Positions 36,219 through 50,364 of a stretch of 64,000 nucleotides of DNA are shown here, in pieces. Each line of letters starts with the position of its first letter. Position 1 is the first letter of the stretch. The notes beneath the pieces are model-generated. The model worked only from the letters and a program-made list of their open reading frames with translations, made no database searches and was not told the origin of the DNA. Source of the stretch: Anarhynchus alexandrinus (lineage: Eukaryota > Chordata > Aves > Charadriiformes > Charadriidae); assembly GCA_008711295.1 (NCBI GenBank), contig VUYV01000016.1:290437-354436 (forward strand), given 5' to 3'. The translations under genes were made by a program, and so were the position numbers.

Positions 36219-39200
36219 CCCAACAAGGGCAGATCTGGTTTGGTTAATGAGATGGCAAATAGAGCTGCACCGCGTTAGGCTCTGTGATAAAAGCTGGTCT
36301 GCACAAAGGAGCACAGAGACAAAGGCAGGCGGGGGCCCGAATTACGAGCTGGGAGGAAGGGACACCCTGTCCAGACCCTCCCAGGGCTGTCCAGGTGGGA
36401 AACCCATCAGGATGAGTCAATGGGAGTGGCTCTGCGGGCACCTCTGGGACCAGACGGTCACTGCCGTGGGGTGCCTTATGACACGTGAGAGATGAGCATT
36501 TCGGGGACTTGTTATGTGTTTAAAGCCAAATGTGTGTTTATGTCAGGTGGAAGGCAGGCCTTGGGCATAAATCAGTGACAACCTGGACCCTGAGGGCTGG
36601 CAGCAAAGATGAGGGGTGCCTCTTCTCTTCTTGCTGCACCTCTTACTGGAAGACTCCTGTTCTGCACCTTGCCCCAGGCTGGACTCCTCTGCACCATCCT
36701 CCTTTCCCCCACCTCCACCACTCTGTCGGTATCCGCTTCTCTTGGCTTGCTGGTTGAGGACACCAGCACAGACCAGTGTGCAGGGTGTGCATTGCACTGG
36801 GAATCTGCAGAGAAACCCTTGCAAGGGGCCAGAGGCAAACGCACCCCTTCCTGGTGCACACTCTTGCATTTAGAGAGGTGAAAAAGTCTGCCGAAATTGT
36901 GCTCAGGATATTAATATATTGGTGGGGAATTGGGAGCATCTTGACGTCTGCAAGTAAAATACCTTTATTAAAAAGCATTCTTTCTCCTCGTTGCTTATCC
37001 TCATTACACCCAATCGAAGGAAAAGATGGATTACCCTGCCTGCAGCAGCCTCCCAGAAACACAGGGAGCAGCAGGCAGCGAGCAACAGGAGGCACCTGCT
37101 CCATTTTGGGCTGCTCTCATGGGCTCTTGTTGTCCCTCTCGCTGACACAAGATCCCAAGATCATGTTAGAAAAATGAAGTTATTTTTGGATATCTGTGAA
37201 AACAGCTTTAAACTGGCAAGGGAAGACGGAAAAATTGTGAAATGAGGATGTGCTCCAGTATTCTTTTCAAGTATCCCAGTCATCTCTGGGAGGAATGTTA
37301 GAGGAGCTGCACCAGCCTCAGATCTGTTGGTCACCCTCCCTTCTGCCCGCTCCTGCCAGGGGGGTTTGCAGAGGCGCTGCCATGGCAGGGCAGGCTCCAA
37401 GCAACCAGTGGTGCTTTTCAGGAAAAGTTTTTCCGTCTTCAAGTAGCGTGGAACGGGGATTAGAGGGAGCAGCCTCTTTCCTTCAGGGAAATGGCGTGAA
37501 CATACAAACTCCAACTCTGGCAAACATTTCGAATCTGGGACAGCTTGAAAGGATTACAGAAAATCAGCGAACGTGGGTCCCCCCATGAGGGTGTTTGAGG
37601 CGGCGTGACTGCCTTGCTCTGTCACAGCCTGCGTGCTGCCTTCGTCATCCCAGCCTGGCTGGCTGTCAGCTTACTAAGGGATTAAACACAGCATTCGTAG
37701 TGCATGAGTCCGTGTGCGTCACGGGTGGGAACCCCCCAGACAGTACCTCTTGTCCAGCAGAGCTGCTCCAGCAGGAAGGTGGGTGCCTCAGCATAGCCAA
37801 ATGCATCGGTTATTGCCAACCGCTGCCCCACCAGCCCATGATCGTCCAGCCGAGACGATCTTTCTCTTTATTTTTACAAAACCTAGGGAAGCAGAATGGT
37901 TGTGCATAGCTGACGTGCTCCGGGTGGGGAGCCTGTTTGGAAGGAGAGCAGATTTTTGTACCAACGTCATGTTACTCCCCAAGCACTCATGTCTTAGCCC
38001 CTCGGCTGCGTTCTTGGGGCAAATGGTGTGGTTTCCCTAAAAACGTGGCCCCAGAAATGCCTGGGGACATGATGTGCCTGCAGCACATGTGGGGTTGCAG
38101 CGAGGGCCCAAGTGCTTTACCAGTGTGTGTAGGAACTCCACCCCAGCTAACACTGCCCTGCCAAAATAAACAGGCAGGCTGCACACTGCCGCCCCAAGGC
38201 ACGGAGGAAAAGGGAATTCCCAGGCTTGTCTTTGGAAGCGGCATGTTTGTGCTGCTGCTTGAGGGAAGAAGGGTCCTTCAGGAGGGGTCCTGCTTGCATG
38301 ACCCCCCTACCCCCCCAGCTGCAATGGCTGAAACAGCGGCCCTGGCTGAGAGCGATGCTCTGGGTGGGATGCACCAGCTGAGGAAAGCACATCCCCGATG
38401 CACACCAGCAGTGTTTCAGGGGTGAGCAGTCACTTGGCTCTTACCAAGCGGTGCCGCAGGTGTGAGGCCATAGGGGAGGCTTGCAGTGAGACGTGGAGAT
38501 CTCCCAGCCTCTTGGTTTTATCTTTCTGGTTTGCGTTTCCCAGCAAAATAACCTAAGTGACTTTTTCAGCCCCATTTAGAAAGTTCAGAGGAGGGGAGCG
38601 GAGCGTGCCAAGACCTCTTCTTCTGCTCTGTCCCCACCAGCGAGTTAGACACCCAGCTGCTTGACCTCGTGGTGCAAGTGCTGCACCTTGTCCTTTAAAT
38701 AAAAGGGTGAGGTTACTGCTTTGTTCTGTGCAGAAGCAAAGATGAGATGTTCCTTCCCATGCACTAACATTTTCCAGAGGAACAAAATTCCCACCCTGAT
38801 CCTCGTGGCTCAACCCGCGGTGACGGGTATGGCGTGACTTCGTGCACCTTGTCCTGCTGCTGACGGGTCTCTCACGGGCTGGTGAGCACCGGAAAAAGGC
38901 AGGAAACATTTGCGCAGCCCGATGGTTGGAGTCTACTGATGTGAGATCTCTGGGCTTATAAATGGCTGTTTGCTCATATCTTGGTTCTAGGTGTGTGTCT
39001 TGAACTCCCAACCTCTTGCTCTGGAGAGGAAAGTGCTATTTGCGGAGCCACACTCACACGATCTACTCATAAACTTTTCCATAACCTCTGCTGACAAGCG
39101 TGTGGCTCCCTTGGGAAGTTTTAAATGTCACGTTGTGCATCCGCCGGGTCTCCTGGCAGTACAGGGGCGAGGAAAGATGTTCTGTGTTTGGGGGCAGCTG

Positions 39201-39265
39201 GTCTGCTCCTCTGCCCCAGGCTGAGGAGTCTATGCAGGTGAGATGGCCTTAAAAAAGAAAGGCTG
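36219..39265. other. Non-coding intergenic stretch
   Basis: No supported gene or repeat. Open frames up to about 160 codons overlap in several phases without domain content. Confidence 0.5.
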
Positions 39266-39380
39266 ATGTTGAGGGAGCTTTAAATTATTTGCCCAAGGCC
39301 ATAAAGTCTTGAACAGAGTAGGAAAAGCATCTTGTGTGCTCCAAGTGCAGCACCTCTGCTACCAGAGCACCTCTACCCTG
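39266..39380 (+). mobile_element. Ancient MIR/CR1-like relic
   Basis: Contains TTTGCCCAAGGCCATAAAG, a close match to the conserved 'cttgcccaaggtcacac' block of MIR-like elements. The following text resembles the usual continuation through a degraded 'gcagagcaggaa' block to 'ctgctctaaccac'. Diverged; boundaries approximate. Confidence 0.45.
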
Positions 39381-41415
39381 TGCATGTTTGGGCGATGCGT
39401 GCCACCATGGTGACAATTTCCAGCAAGGAACCGGGTGATGTGGGGAGAATATTTTGGTCCCTAAGGAAGGTGACTTATAATCATTGCTGGCAGTAAGCAG
39501 ATAACATCTAGATACGGCGAGTCCTCCAAGCCTATGAACAAACACAGAAAGAAACCGGGGGAACAGTAATTTCTGGTGGCTCTCCCTGGCCTCTGATTTT
39601 CCTTCACTTTACTGTGCTACCAGCGTGTGCTGAGGGACGAACTCAGCTTCTTGGCCCTTCCACGTGCTGTGGCAAGCTGTGCCCTCGGAGGTCTCTGACC
39701 GAGCTGCAATAATTCATGAGATTAGCTTAAAAAGCAGTCTTGGACCTTTTTCACTTCCTTTTGGCTTCTGAGACTTGCTAAAGCATTTAGGTCTCTGCCA
39801 GATTTTTCTCTAACACTTTAAGGACATAGCCTGTTTTCCTTTTTTTTTTTTTTTTTTTAAAAAAAAAGGATGGGTTTTTCATGTCTTCATGTGTCTGAGA
39901 GGTAGGGCTTAAAAATACAGACCCATATTATTTTGGGATGTTCTTCACCCACCCAAAGCCCAAAGCAAGCCTGAGCTTGGCTCAGGTGCACCCTGAGCAG
40001 TCCCACCTCTGGTCGCGCAGATCTGCGGCCAGACCAGCACCATCCCCATGCTCACAGACACTGCCTGGGGACCACAGAGCTGCGGCAGCAGAGATTTTTG
40101 GCTAGCCGTGCGTGCCGAGGGAACACATTTGTTTACCCACTGACGTGATCGGAAAAGCGGGGAGCAGGGTCAGCGCAGCGAGCTGCGCTTCGCTTGCGGT
40201 CTAAGCCTGGGGTGGGGAGCAGGTTGCATACGTCTCCCGAGGAGAGAGACAGAGAGAGGAAATGTGGGACGTTCGGGACAGCCTTTGATGAGGAACGCAT
40301 CCTGTGCGGGAGCAGGGACGCGGCCGGACCTGCCCGGGGTGGTGCAGGAAGGCTGGCACGCACGGCCAGCACACCCTGCCCTTCCTCCCTACCTACGAGG
40401 TCTTGCACAACACCCTCACCCTGCTTGTCTCCTCGCTGGGGTCCCTTGAACCTAGGGACAGACCCCTGACCTTGCTGCCGAGCCCCCCCCCAGTAAAACT
40501 GCGGTGGGCTTTGGAAAGGGAAAGCCGTTAGCAGAATTGCCGGCTCCCCTGTAACAAAGCACGGCAATTGTTTCTTCTGCTTTCCACCAGCAGCAATCTC
40601 AAGAGATCTGCTGCAGAGTGGCCAGGAATGGTAAAATATCAGAAAAGAGGTTCTGCCCACTTAGAGCAGTGGGGCTGTGGCTTGTGGTGCTTCCCTGGGC
40701 TGTCAGGAAAGGCTGCGGTGGGGATTGCTCCCCCCCACTGGGCTTCCACCTGCAGGAACCCACATCTGGGAAGCCCACAGCAGCCTGGTGGGACCACACT
40801 AGGGCTCGAGCCCAGGCACTGCCCTTCATTGGAGCTGAAAATCACCCCATAGCAACAGTGATAGCGAGTTTGGGAACCCTGTGTTCACTGGTTTATCTTC
40901 AACAAGTGAAACGTCTCTGGGGTCGCCAGCGTTAGTCAGCCACGGGGTGGGTGGAGAGGAGACAGCCTAGCAACCGAGCAGCATGCCAGCGGGACTCCTG
41001 TCACCTCCCATGTCTTTCAGTAGCACCCGAGTCACGCGGGATCCATCTTTGAAACGATACGACTCTGTGTAATGTGTCATTGCGAGTGGCGACAGGCTGT
41101 AATTGCTTCGGAGATGTGGAAAGCCCTTGCCGTGCCGCAGCGTTTTTGCAGCTCAGCTGCTGGTGAGGGAAGATGACTAAGTTTCCTCTCCTTCCTCACC
41201 CTCGTGGTTCCGAGAGTCTCGTACCCCTTGGCTGCGTGGTGACGGTGCTCACCGTAGCTCAGGATGGGGTGAATGCCCAGGAGCAGCTCTCCCTGCAACA
41301 CCTCTGTGGGCTGAAAGAGCGAATTTGGGACGCTCTGCTGACATAAACAGTGCTCTGTAAATCTGTTGTCAGGCGCTCCGTGTAAGAGCAGTTGGGATGC
41401 TCTGGCGCATCCATA
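39381..41415. other. Non-coding intergenic stretch
   Basis: No supported gene. A run of about 20 T joined to about 10 A (39838-39868) is a small inverted homopolymer. The region around 40.1-40.9 kb is G+C-rich with several overlapping open frames but no domain or promoter context that I can defend. Confidence 0.45.
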
Positions 41416-41435
41416 ATAAATATAATTACACTAGC

Positions 41436-41515
41436 AGTAGGCACCTGGCGCTGATGAGTGCTTTGCAAGCACGACCTAATTAATCTTCATTATATTTCAG
41501 TGTGATAGGTGAAAA
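41436..41515 (+). mobile_element. Ancient SINE/LINE tail relic
   Basis: The sequence AGTGCTTTGCAAGCA followed by CCTAATTAATCTTCA and a GTGATAGGT block resembles the 3' tail shared by amniote MIR and L2-like elements ('cgctttgcaag', 'taattaatcctcac', 'tgaggtagg'). Confidence 0.45.
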
Positions 41516-44500
41516 TTTTCTTCCTCTACATAAAAACACGCTGCTTAACACTCTTGGAGAGCCTGCTGGAATAAGAGCAGCACAGCTCCAGGAGAGGTTC
41601 ATCATCTGTGGAGGCCATGGCAGTGTCTGGCACGTCTCCGTTTCCATCTTGACCTGCCACTGAGACCACAGGTACACAGGGCCAGGTCTCCAGCCACTGG
41701 AAACCCTCACAACCCCACACCTTTCTCTGAAGTAGAGTGCTCTAACAGTTTCTGAGCTGCGAAAATAGATGCACAAAGTGTCACCTGCCTTTTTTGGTCA
41801 CCTTTCAGACACTGGTGGGGACCCGGTCTCTCTGCCAGTGTGATTCCTTTCCAAAAAAAAGAAAGTTTTGATGTAAATAGATGTCCTTTGTGAGGCCTGC
41901 GTTATTCTACAAGCCAGTATAAAACATCTTTTTCCCCTCCAGCGGTTTCATTGTGTCATCCAGCTTCTACAGGAACTGGTAATTCAAGCTGATTTATTAC
42001 AGATTCTTAATGTAATTTTTACAGCTTTCAAGCAATGAGATAACAGCGCTCTCTAGGACCATGCAGCAATTAAAAATACATTTTTATAAAGTGACACAAC
42101 TGCTCACAGAGCCTACCATTACTGTCAGAACACTTTATCGCTGACGTGGCTTGAGCACGAAGATGGAGAGGAGCGTTACAAAGATGACACGCGCCTAGTT
42201 GTATTTAACCAAAAACCCCCTGTGTCTGCCCCGTTTCTGAGGGCACTTAGAAATAAATCAAACCAAATCAAGCCGAGGCTGTGCGTGCATTTGGTGGGGC
42301 TGGTTGGGGTGGCACAGCATGGGGGGCTGCAGCTCCTTATAATCCTTGAGCGTGTTCGTTTTGCTGCATGAGTTTATGTAAACGGTGTGTTTGGCTGAGC
42401 GAGGGGGAGAGACCAAAGGAGGGAGATGGAGCGGTGCGGCCCAGGACGATGAATGAGAGCCCTGGCCTTTGCTTTATTTCAGAGCTGCTGGCAGGCAGTT
42501 TTATTTTTATTATTTTGAGAGCAATAATAGCGAAAACAAAGCAAACCACAGCTCTGAGGTGCAACGCACGTTCTCAAAATAAAACCAGAGCATAAACCTC
42601 AGCCCGATATATGCCAGTATCATTCACCCCTGTGATTTATCTGTGGTTTTTTTTTTCAACTAGTGAAAAGGCAGGAGTTTCCAAGCTGTGCCTGCAGGAG
42701 GGCCAGGGTGTGTTTAAGCCAGTGGGGTGACTTGGAAGTGTTGCTGTTTTGTGCGGCCGCGTGTTCTCGGCACAAAGTGAATTCCCCTTCCTGCAGGTGG
42801 GAGGAGAAGGGGGTCGGTAATAACAATACCCTAGACCGCTCCAGCCGTGCAGGGTGTTAATGGTTCATTTTCCAATTAAGAAGAGCAGACTAATAAAGCA
42901 ATAGATGTTATGTAGGGGATGGGGAGATGGCTGGTCGTGGCCACGATTTCTGTAATTGCTCAGCGGTCCTTCCTTCCCAGCCTGCGTGGGCTCAGCCCCT
43001 CTTCTTGCTGGGTTTCCCCTTCCAAATTACATCAGGAGCATCCAGCTGACTGTACCTAAAGGTCCTTGTCATGGAGGCATTCAAGTAACCCTGTTTTGGT
43101 ATGCATTTCAACATTTTCCCTGCAAAACTCTGTGTCCGCAATGCCGTCTCCTGTGCGTTGCAACATCGCTCGCACCCTTGTCTGACATTGTCTCCCCTGG
43201 GTTTGTTTACTGTCTCCAACCAGCGCAATCTAGGGAATGACTGAATTTACATCTTTTTGTATTGATACGTGGGATTAAGTAAGCAAGCCACGCCGGCAGC
43301 GTCATTGCCAGTTACTCAGCAAGTCTATGCACACAAACCAGGGTTGCTTTGCTTATATTCGCGCTCAGAGAAATTGCTTTTTCCCTGCGAGTGCATGTTA
43401 TCTGGGGTGAGGGAGGTGGAAGGGTGGTGCTCAGTGTAGGAGAGGTCAGATCTGTACCTTCAGGCACTGAAGTTTGTTTTGCCTGTGCCTACCCCGTTAA
43501 ACTCGGCCTCACTTGGAGCGTTCCCCAGCCCCGTGCATCCCTGCCGTTAGACTCTCCCCTTGCAAAGCTCAGCATACGCAAGCCACCTGAAGCTCCTAAG
43601 GCTTTCCCAAAGCATCTGGGAATGCTCAGGCGCTGCCGTTGTTGTTTAGGCAACCGCCTCAATAAGGCATATCTTTGGGCAAATCCTGACCTCAGTCAAA
43701 CGGGCTCAGCCCCACTTGTACCCAGGGAAAGCCGAGCTGTGACACATATACGCGGCAAAATTCCTCCTTCAGGTACAAAAGGTTTAGGATTGCATTAAAG
43801 TTCTCGCGAGAGCATGTTTGCAGCAACATTGTTTTCTTGTTTCTCTGCAATATGAGTTTATAATCGTATAAAGAGTAATGAAATAAGAATGCAAAAGCCC
43901 ATCAGCGCACAATGTTCTGGGGGTTTAATGAAGGTGAAGTAAAACTTTGTAAACTCGGACTCCACCTGAAGAAAAATATTTTTACTTTCTCCACTCTGGC
44001 ATTTCTACAGCTCTTGAATCTGTACATTTCTGGTGCTCTACAATCATTAAATATCCTGAAGTAAAAGCAGATGCTTTTAACAAAGAGCTCATGGCCTGAA
44101 CAAAAGTCACCACCGCTATACTGAAGGGTGTGTATGGCCTCTTACTCTAGCCCTATTGCTATTTAGGAATATTAATTTTTTTTTCATGGTAGTTGGGGAA
44201 ACATTATTTTTTTAAAAAAATCAGTTATTTGTCTGGAAACACTTCTGTATATTTATTTTGTATATTTGAAGAGCAAGGTGGCCATCGTTCTGCAGTGAAG
44301 AGCAGCAGGTCTCAGCTGAGCTTACGCTTGTTCCTGCTTCCAGCAAGGAAAACTGTCCCTGAGATTTAGTACCATGTCATTATTTGAAATAAGCACAAAG
44401 CTGGTAAATTATTGTGACCTTGGTGAAGAAGTCTGCAACCCTTCTCCTCCTCCTTCAGCTGGAGTTAATAAAGCCCCTTGCCTTAGACATGGATTGATTT

Positions 44501-46615
44501 TGACTTTCACAACTTAAAAAGCATGCCATGCCTTGACAAAAACAGATGTAAAAACCAGTTTGCAGTTCAAGCTGTCATTCTGCCTGTTTGTCCATTAACT
44601 CCTCCACAGTCTACGCTGCATTTCACTTGACCCATTGTTAATTTCCTTAGACAGATCAATCCTCCTTTTTATTAATTATTCATGTGCTCAGCCAGGGCGA
44701 CCCCACGGACGGATGGCGAGCAGGGGTAAGACAGAGCAAGCTCTTGGCGAGGCAAGCACCGTTTGCTGACCTGGAAGATAAGCAGTTCTATAGCCAAGGA
44801 TACAAGCTGTAAAAACAACAGGAAAAGAGGTGAAATGACAGCAGAGCTCGAGAGCTGAACAGCCAGAGGTCCCCTCGCCAACCCACTCTTTTGACCCTGC
44901 GGCTGGCATAACCCTGAGCTACAAACAGGGTTCCCTGCCCGCAAGAGGCTGCTGGAAATGCCCGTTGCAGTCTTCCTACTTGCGCCGTCAGAGCCCAAAG
45001 ACTCTCAGGCTGTGCCTGTACTAAGCAATTTAACCATGCTCAAGACCTGTTCTGGAACCAAAGTAGAAGCAGCCTGCATCCATGGCACTAAACTCTCCAT
45101 CTCCCACAGAGCCGGGCCTTTTGGCATGCCCAAGCCTCCTTCCCCAATTGTTTGTGGGGGTTTTTTAAGCTGTTCTTGCAATTCAGGAAAGATGGTAACC
45201 TCAGTATTGCTCCAGTTTTTATCATAATTAATATCTGCAAGAGCAAACGGTCCAATCCACACTGAGAGCTCCTGCAGAAGTGAGATGTCCCTGCAGCTCC
45301 ACTATGGCTGGAGCAAGGGACCGAGTCTGCCTGTGCCTACCCTCCCAGGAGAGCTGGACCCACCTCCTCGTCAAGCAGAACAACGCTCTCATTTATTTCC
45401 TTTACTCCTCTTTGCTGTTATTCTATGAGCAAAATAATTAATTATTTCCCATCCAAACATGGAGCCTTGGGGACCGGAGAGGGCAAGGAGGGCTTAGGGG
45501 AAAAGCAAAACTCGCTGGGAGGAGTCCAAAAACAACCAATTTGTTAGCTTCCAGCACAAAACTTCCCTCCTCCTTTTCTGTGTTTAATGACTGTGCTGGG
45601 AACAAATATTGATGGTTAAAAGGGGATTAATTGTGTTTTTAATGAGCTTGAACATTCCACTTGCACAGAAACTGAAGCTCGCTGCAGACTGTGCAGAGAT
45701 CACGATGTTCCATCAGCATTTTCTGTTAGCGGTGACGAGGACAGATCTCGGCATGGCCCTTCTCCAGGCAGGACAGCTGAAAGGAGCATACAAAGATGGA
45801 ATAAAAGATGAAGGCTGATGAGAAAACTGCACTGGGCTGATTCTGCATCCAGGAAACCTGAGTCAGGTTTTCAGGCTAGCGAAGTATCGCAGGTAGACTA
45901 AATGCGTCATACGCTTCCATTTATATTAGTCTGTTATCTAATTACCTCTACAGGAAACATAAAGCCGATATTATTTAAGTCATCTAAAGAAGTTTTCATG
46001 TCTCTCTCCTGTTTGCTATTGGGTAGATAATTATGGCCAGTGCTGTAGTGAGAGCTCTTGGAAGTATCAGAGGAGATAATGCAAATTACAAAACTTCTGG
46101 AGTTAGGCTCGACAGGTAATTTGATAAATTGTTGAAAACAAAAACAGAGGCTAGAAAGGCATCGCTGCTCAGTATCTATGTGAATCACATATTTAAAAGG
46201 CAGGCTTCGTTCCCAATCTGGCACTGGTAAACATGACGTGCTTCATGAGCAGCCACTGCATGAAACAGCAATTTGTTGCCAAGAGCTCCCATTGCCGCCT
46301 TTGCAGTGCCGCTGTAATTTGCCACAAAATTGTCTCTCTGAAGCAAGAAGCAATGCGAGAACCCATTTTATCTGCAGGTTTATGAGCAGGAAGAGCATTC
46401 TCTGAGTCTGGCAGCAAATGCTTCTGGTCTCCAGTTGCAGCCGTGAGATGACAGATCTGACTCAAAGATATCTCGTGTCAATAAAAATTGGGGCTTTCAG
46501 GCTGTACCTTACTGGCGTGTGGTTGGCTGAAGCCCACCAGCCCCACCTGGTGCAATTTTCCTGAGGCAGTGAATGCAGAGGTGATACTGGTATATAAATA
46601 CAGAGTGCACTCCCT
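41516..46615. other. Non-coding intergenic stretch
   Basis: No supported gene. AT-rich between about 43.8 and 44.3 kb. Nothing else recognised. Confidence 0.5.
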
Positions 46616-46617
46616 GA

Positions 46618-46800
46618 ACCAGGTCGAGCCCCTGCTCAAGCAGGGTCACGCAGAGCTGGTTTCCAGGACCGTGTCTGAATGGCTTTTGAATGTCTCCAAG
46701 GATGGAGACTGCACCGCCTCTCTGGGCAGCCTGCTCCAGCGTTTGACCACTCTCACAGTTTAAAAAAAAAAAAGGAGATTTTTCTCAGACCACCTCCAGG
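46618..46800 (-). mobile_element. CR1 LINE fragment
   Basis: The plus strand reads as the reverse complement of the CR1 ORF2 C-terminus and adjacent 3' part: 'gaatgtctccaaggatggag', then a 'cctctctgggcagcctgctc' block, then 'accactctcacagtttaaa'. This is the same part of CR1 that appears in sense orientation at 3860-4000. It is more diverged than that copy, lacks the octamer tail and has an internal A-run (46761-46772). No open frame is preserved. Confidence 0.85.
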
Positions 46801-49740
46801 ACAAAGCGGCTGGAGCTCCTTGGCCAGCAGCAGGGCTCCCAGAGCTGGGGGTAGACGTGGATCACCGCTGAAGCTTTCCTTCCAGCGTACTGGCTGAAAC
46901 AGCTTGCTCTCAACTGCTCTCTCTTCTCTGCTATAGCATCTCCTTCTCCTGGTGTGTCTCCTCTGTGTTCTCTTCGTTCCCTGTCTGCAGTGTGCTTGCT
47001 TATTTGTATTTCAAAGTATACCTATCAGCTCTCTTGGATGAAATCCCAGAGCTCCACATGTGGCTACTTGTGCTGACTTTAACCCAGATTTCTGGCCAAG
47101 GGAAGAACGTGGCACTGCAGGACCTGGTAGTTATGAACAGGGATTGTCCACCCCCATGGTAAGAACTATTTCCCACCCAGCATTTTGGACACCCACCACA
47201 GAAGTGTTGCCACCTGCTTTAGAGGATGCTGCTCAAAACCCAGAGCAACCCTCAGATGACATTTCAGATGCATTTAGTAGTTAAAGTTCGTATCTGCCAT
47301 GCCTTGGCAAGTCCTCAAGCACATGCTTTGTTTTCAGACTGCAAGATGCCCTGCAGATGTACTTGCATGTTTTCAGGTAGCTGTACCTTCGAGTCTATCC
47401 TCACCTCCTCACAGGGACTCAACAGTTGGGTAATGTACACGGATGTAAATTCATGCAAATGTGCTCTGACCAATGGAATCGGTCCACCAGCTTTAATTGA
47501 GATGCTTCGTGTTCTTTGTTCCCCGAAGTTGCTACCAACTGATGTAGGAAAGGGAGGTCTTTAGACCAGCATTCATGCTGGAAAACCAAGGCTATGTTAA
47601 TGTATAAAACCTGTTGACTGCAGATGCAGCTTCCAGGAACGCTCCCTGCGACCCAAGCTGCGCAGCTGGGGTACAACCTTCATGAACATGCAGACAATGA
47701 CTAATCGCAAAGTTTCCGAAAATATTTTGCCAGGTGTTTATTCCTCCAGGCAGCTGCCTTTTGCATGTTTACTCATCGCAGGCAAAGACTACACGCCCAA
47801 TCTGGTGATAAAAAGGATATTTTCTCATCACAGGCAGGGAACAAGCAATAGCTGTTGGAGGTATGAATACGCCCACGGCAAAAAGTTCGGAGATAGATCA
47901 TAGCTCCCTGAAGACACTTGGGTCCAGGGCATTGGTTCCATCCCTCCAGAGAGCGTGACCAGATGCAAACCTAAATTCTCTCTTTTTTTTTTTCCAAATA
48001 ATTTGTGTTCTCAGATTGTGATGAGGGCCCATCACTATGGAAAATAATCACTGCAGAAAAAAAAAATATTATTGCTGTGAAGACAGGAGATGTTTACATT
48101 AAAAAAAAAAAAAAAGCATAGGCTTTTTTTTTTTCAGGTGTCTAAAAGTTAAGGGGCTTCTCTAAGATGACATGGAGGGAGCAGATCCTTCCTGGGGGTG
48201 AGTCTGTTCTTTTGGACATGTTCCCATCCACCGTACATGAAGCACTGTGGGCTGGCTCACGCCAGGGCTGAGATGGATATGGGAACGTGAATTGAGTCCT
48301 TGGCTAAATTAATGGCCATGTTATCATTGCAATACTCAATTATGGTCACAGGTAAGGAAAGAGGCACAGTTGTTTTTTTTATAGTAGAAAAAGCTTGGTT
48401 GAGGAAGAGCTGCAGGAAGGTATCTATAGGTCTTGGCTTGTCCCGCAATCACCTGGTCCCCGGCAGTAGCCAAGCTTTTAGGGATGTAGGCTGGCGCACA
48501 GCAGGGATTTTGCTGCCAGCTGTAGCCTGCAGGCACCAGGGATGCTTAGCTGCTTGACTGGGCTTCACAAGGAAGGGGTTTTGCACCTATTTCAGTGAGT
48601 TTGGGGTCTTGCGAGGCGATGCTGCTTTCTGGGGATCAAGGGAAAATACAGCTAGTCATTGCAAAACAGCCCTACTGCAATGGATTTGGACTTCTTTCCT
48701 TTAAAATTCTCATCAGTCGACAGCTGGGATCAGGTGGAGTTTGTCTGGCATCACCTTCATCAAATCGGCAGCTATTTTAATAGAAGTCTTGGTCAAAATA
48801 AAGGATGATAACATTAGCAAAGGCTGGGACTGTAAATCTGGCAAGAAATTGCTATTTTCTTGCCATTAAGAATAACTTTGGGCTTTTTTGCTTTATTTCT
48901 TTTGGCTGGGAGCAAGGTGCTAATATTAATTTATTCTCTGCGATCCTCTGCAATCCATTTGGCCTTATGTAGGAGAGGAAGAAAAAATGTTTTTTTTCCC
49001 CTTTGCTGATTGCAATTTTTTTTTAAATTTAAGTGCCTGTAACTAAACAGGAGGCAGTTTGTTTCCAAGAGGAGAAAGCACTAGCATCCTGCAGATATCA
49101 GCAGTGTCTGTTAGCCAGAGACTAAACATCATCCACCTGCTTTCTAGATTCTTGACAGAGAAACAAGATCTTCATAACCTTTCACAAACCCCCAGACTCA
49201 GTGAACTATTTGAATAGGGGCTTGACCGGAAATGTGAAGAGTTATGCAGCTAAAAAAAGGTTTGCATATGGAGGGAAAGCTTGTCTGAGCTCTCCAGAGC
49301 TGCACCAGACCTTCAATATTTCCCGGGACATGACAGAAAATCATACACTTCCAAAGGCAATTGCTGGTTTTCATGCCTATAGTTTAGCACGGGTTAAAAT
49401 ATTTTGCTTCTCTGGAAGGTACAGGGAGAAACAGAAGTTTACAATGTGCCAACAGCTTAAATATGTGTAATAAACAAGGGCACGTAACAAATGAGCTGTG
49501 AGGGGGATTTATTTGGTAACAAAGGGAAACCATCCGCTGATGCACCTCTTACATTTGGTTTTCCATCAACCTAACAGGCCACTTGTCAAGATGATGGTGT
49601 CAGGATTGTAGTGAATTAACTCAAAAGCAGCAGCCCCTGAAACTGTGGGAATATATCCTATCACAAATGCCTCAAAGCAGGAATGAGCTACAAAGAAAAA
49701 TTAGACGGAAAAAGTGCTGCTCTGCATCAGTAATTCACAG
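46801..49740. other. Non-coding intergenic stretch
   Basis: No supported gene. T- and A-runs occur at 47984-47995, 48057-48067, 48100-48116 and 48125-48135. A short block near 48149-48190 may be another degraded MIR tail, but the match is weak. Confidence 0.45.
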
Positions 49741-49786
49741 GCAAGAGCCAAAATCGCAAACACCCTAATGCAAATCAGGTGATGCT
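49741..49786 (+). repeat. Dispersed ancient repeat, copy A
   Basis: This 46-base segment recurs at 51745-51791 in the same orientation with about 41 of 47 aligned positions the same. The shared core includes AGAGCCAAAA, TCGCAAACACC and CAGGTGATGCT. Copy A runs straight into sequence resembling an ancient CR1 3' region. Confidence 0.65.
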
Positions 49787-49799
49787 AATCTGGCTCCAA

Positions 49800-49900
49800 G
49801 TTCATTTCTGACAGACCTCAAATAAGGGTCTTGCCCAGAGCCCTTGACCTTGGTGGGAGCCCTTCCAATGACTTTTATAGGCTTTATCAGTTACATCAGT
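49800..49900. mobile_element. Ancient CR1-type 3'-region relic
   Basis: A block reading 'gcccagagcccttgaccttg', 'gtgggagcccttccaatgac' and 'ataggctttatcag' resembles the well known old sauropsid CR1 text in which a 'cccattgaagtcaatgggag' block, a 'tttccattgacttcaatggg' block and 'ctttggatcag' follow one another. Orientation is not certain. Confidence 0.5.
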
Positions 49901-50364
49901 AACATTAAGTTAATATCAAAACTGTTGGCTTAGTAGCACAAGAGAACAAGAAGTGGTGAAAAGATGTTTTTCCAGCACACCAGACCTCTCTTCGCAACCC
50001 CTGCACAAAATCAGGGATCATTTGGCAGATTTTTTTTCTTGCTATGCAGCAGCACCCAAAATTGTTTACTGTGTTGGTTAAAGTAAGGCCCATAGCAGGA
50101 ACATGCACTAAACTACCTGATAGTCCAATATCAGAAATGTGACAAACACTGTTATGTTTTCCAAGTGATGACTTAGCAGATAATTATTCATCATCTTGGT
50201 ACCAGACAAAGGCACAGACGTTAAGGTCATCGGCATACCCAGGTTCTCATGGTGGAGCCAAGCCTCAGGTAGGAAGGGATTATGATTTTAACCACCCAGT
50301 TGAACAGACTCACCTAGCATAGGCTTGGAGAGCATCATAGATCTTACACAATCTACATAATTTA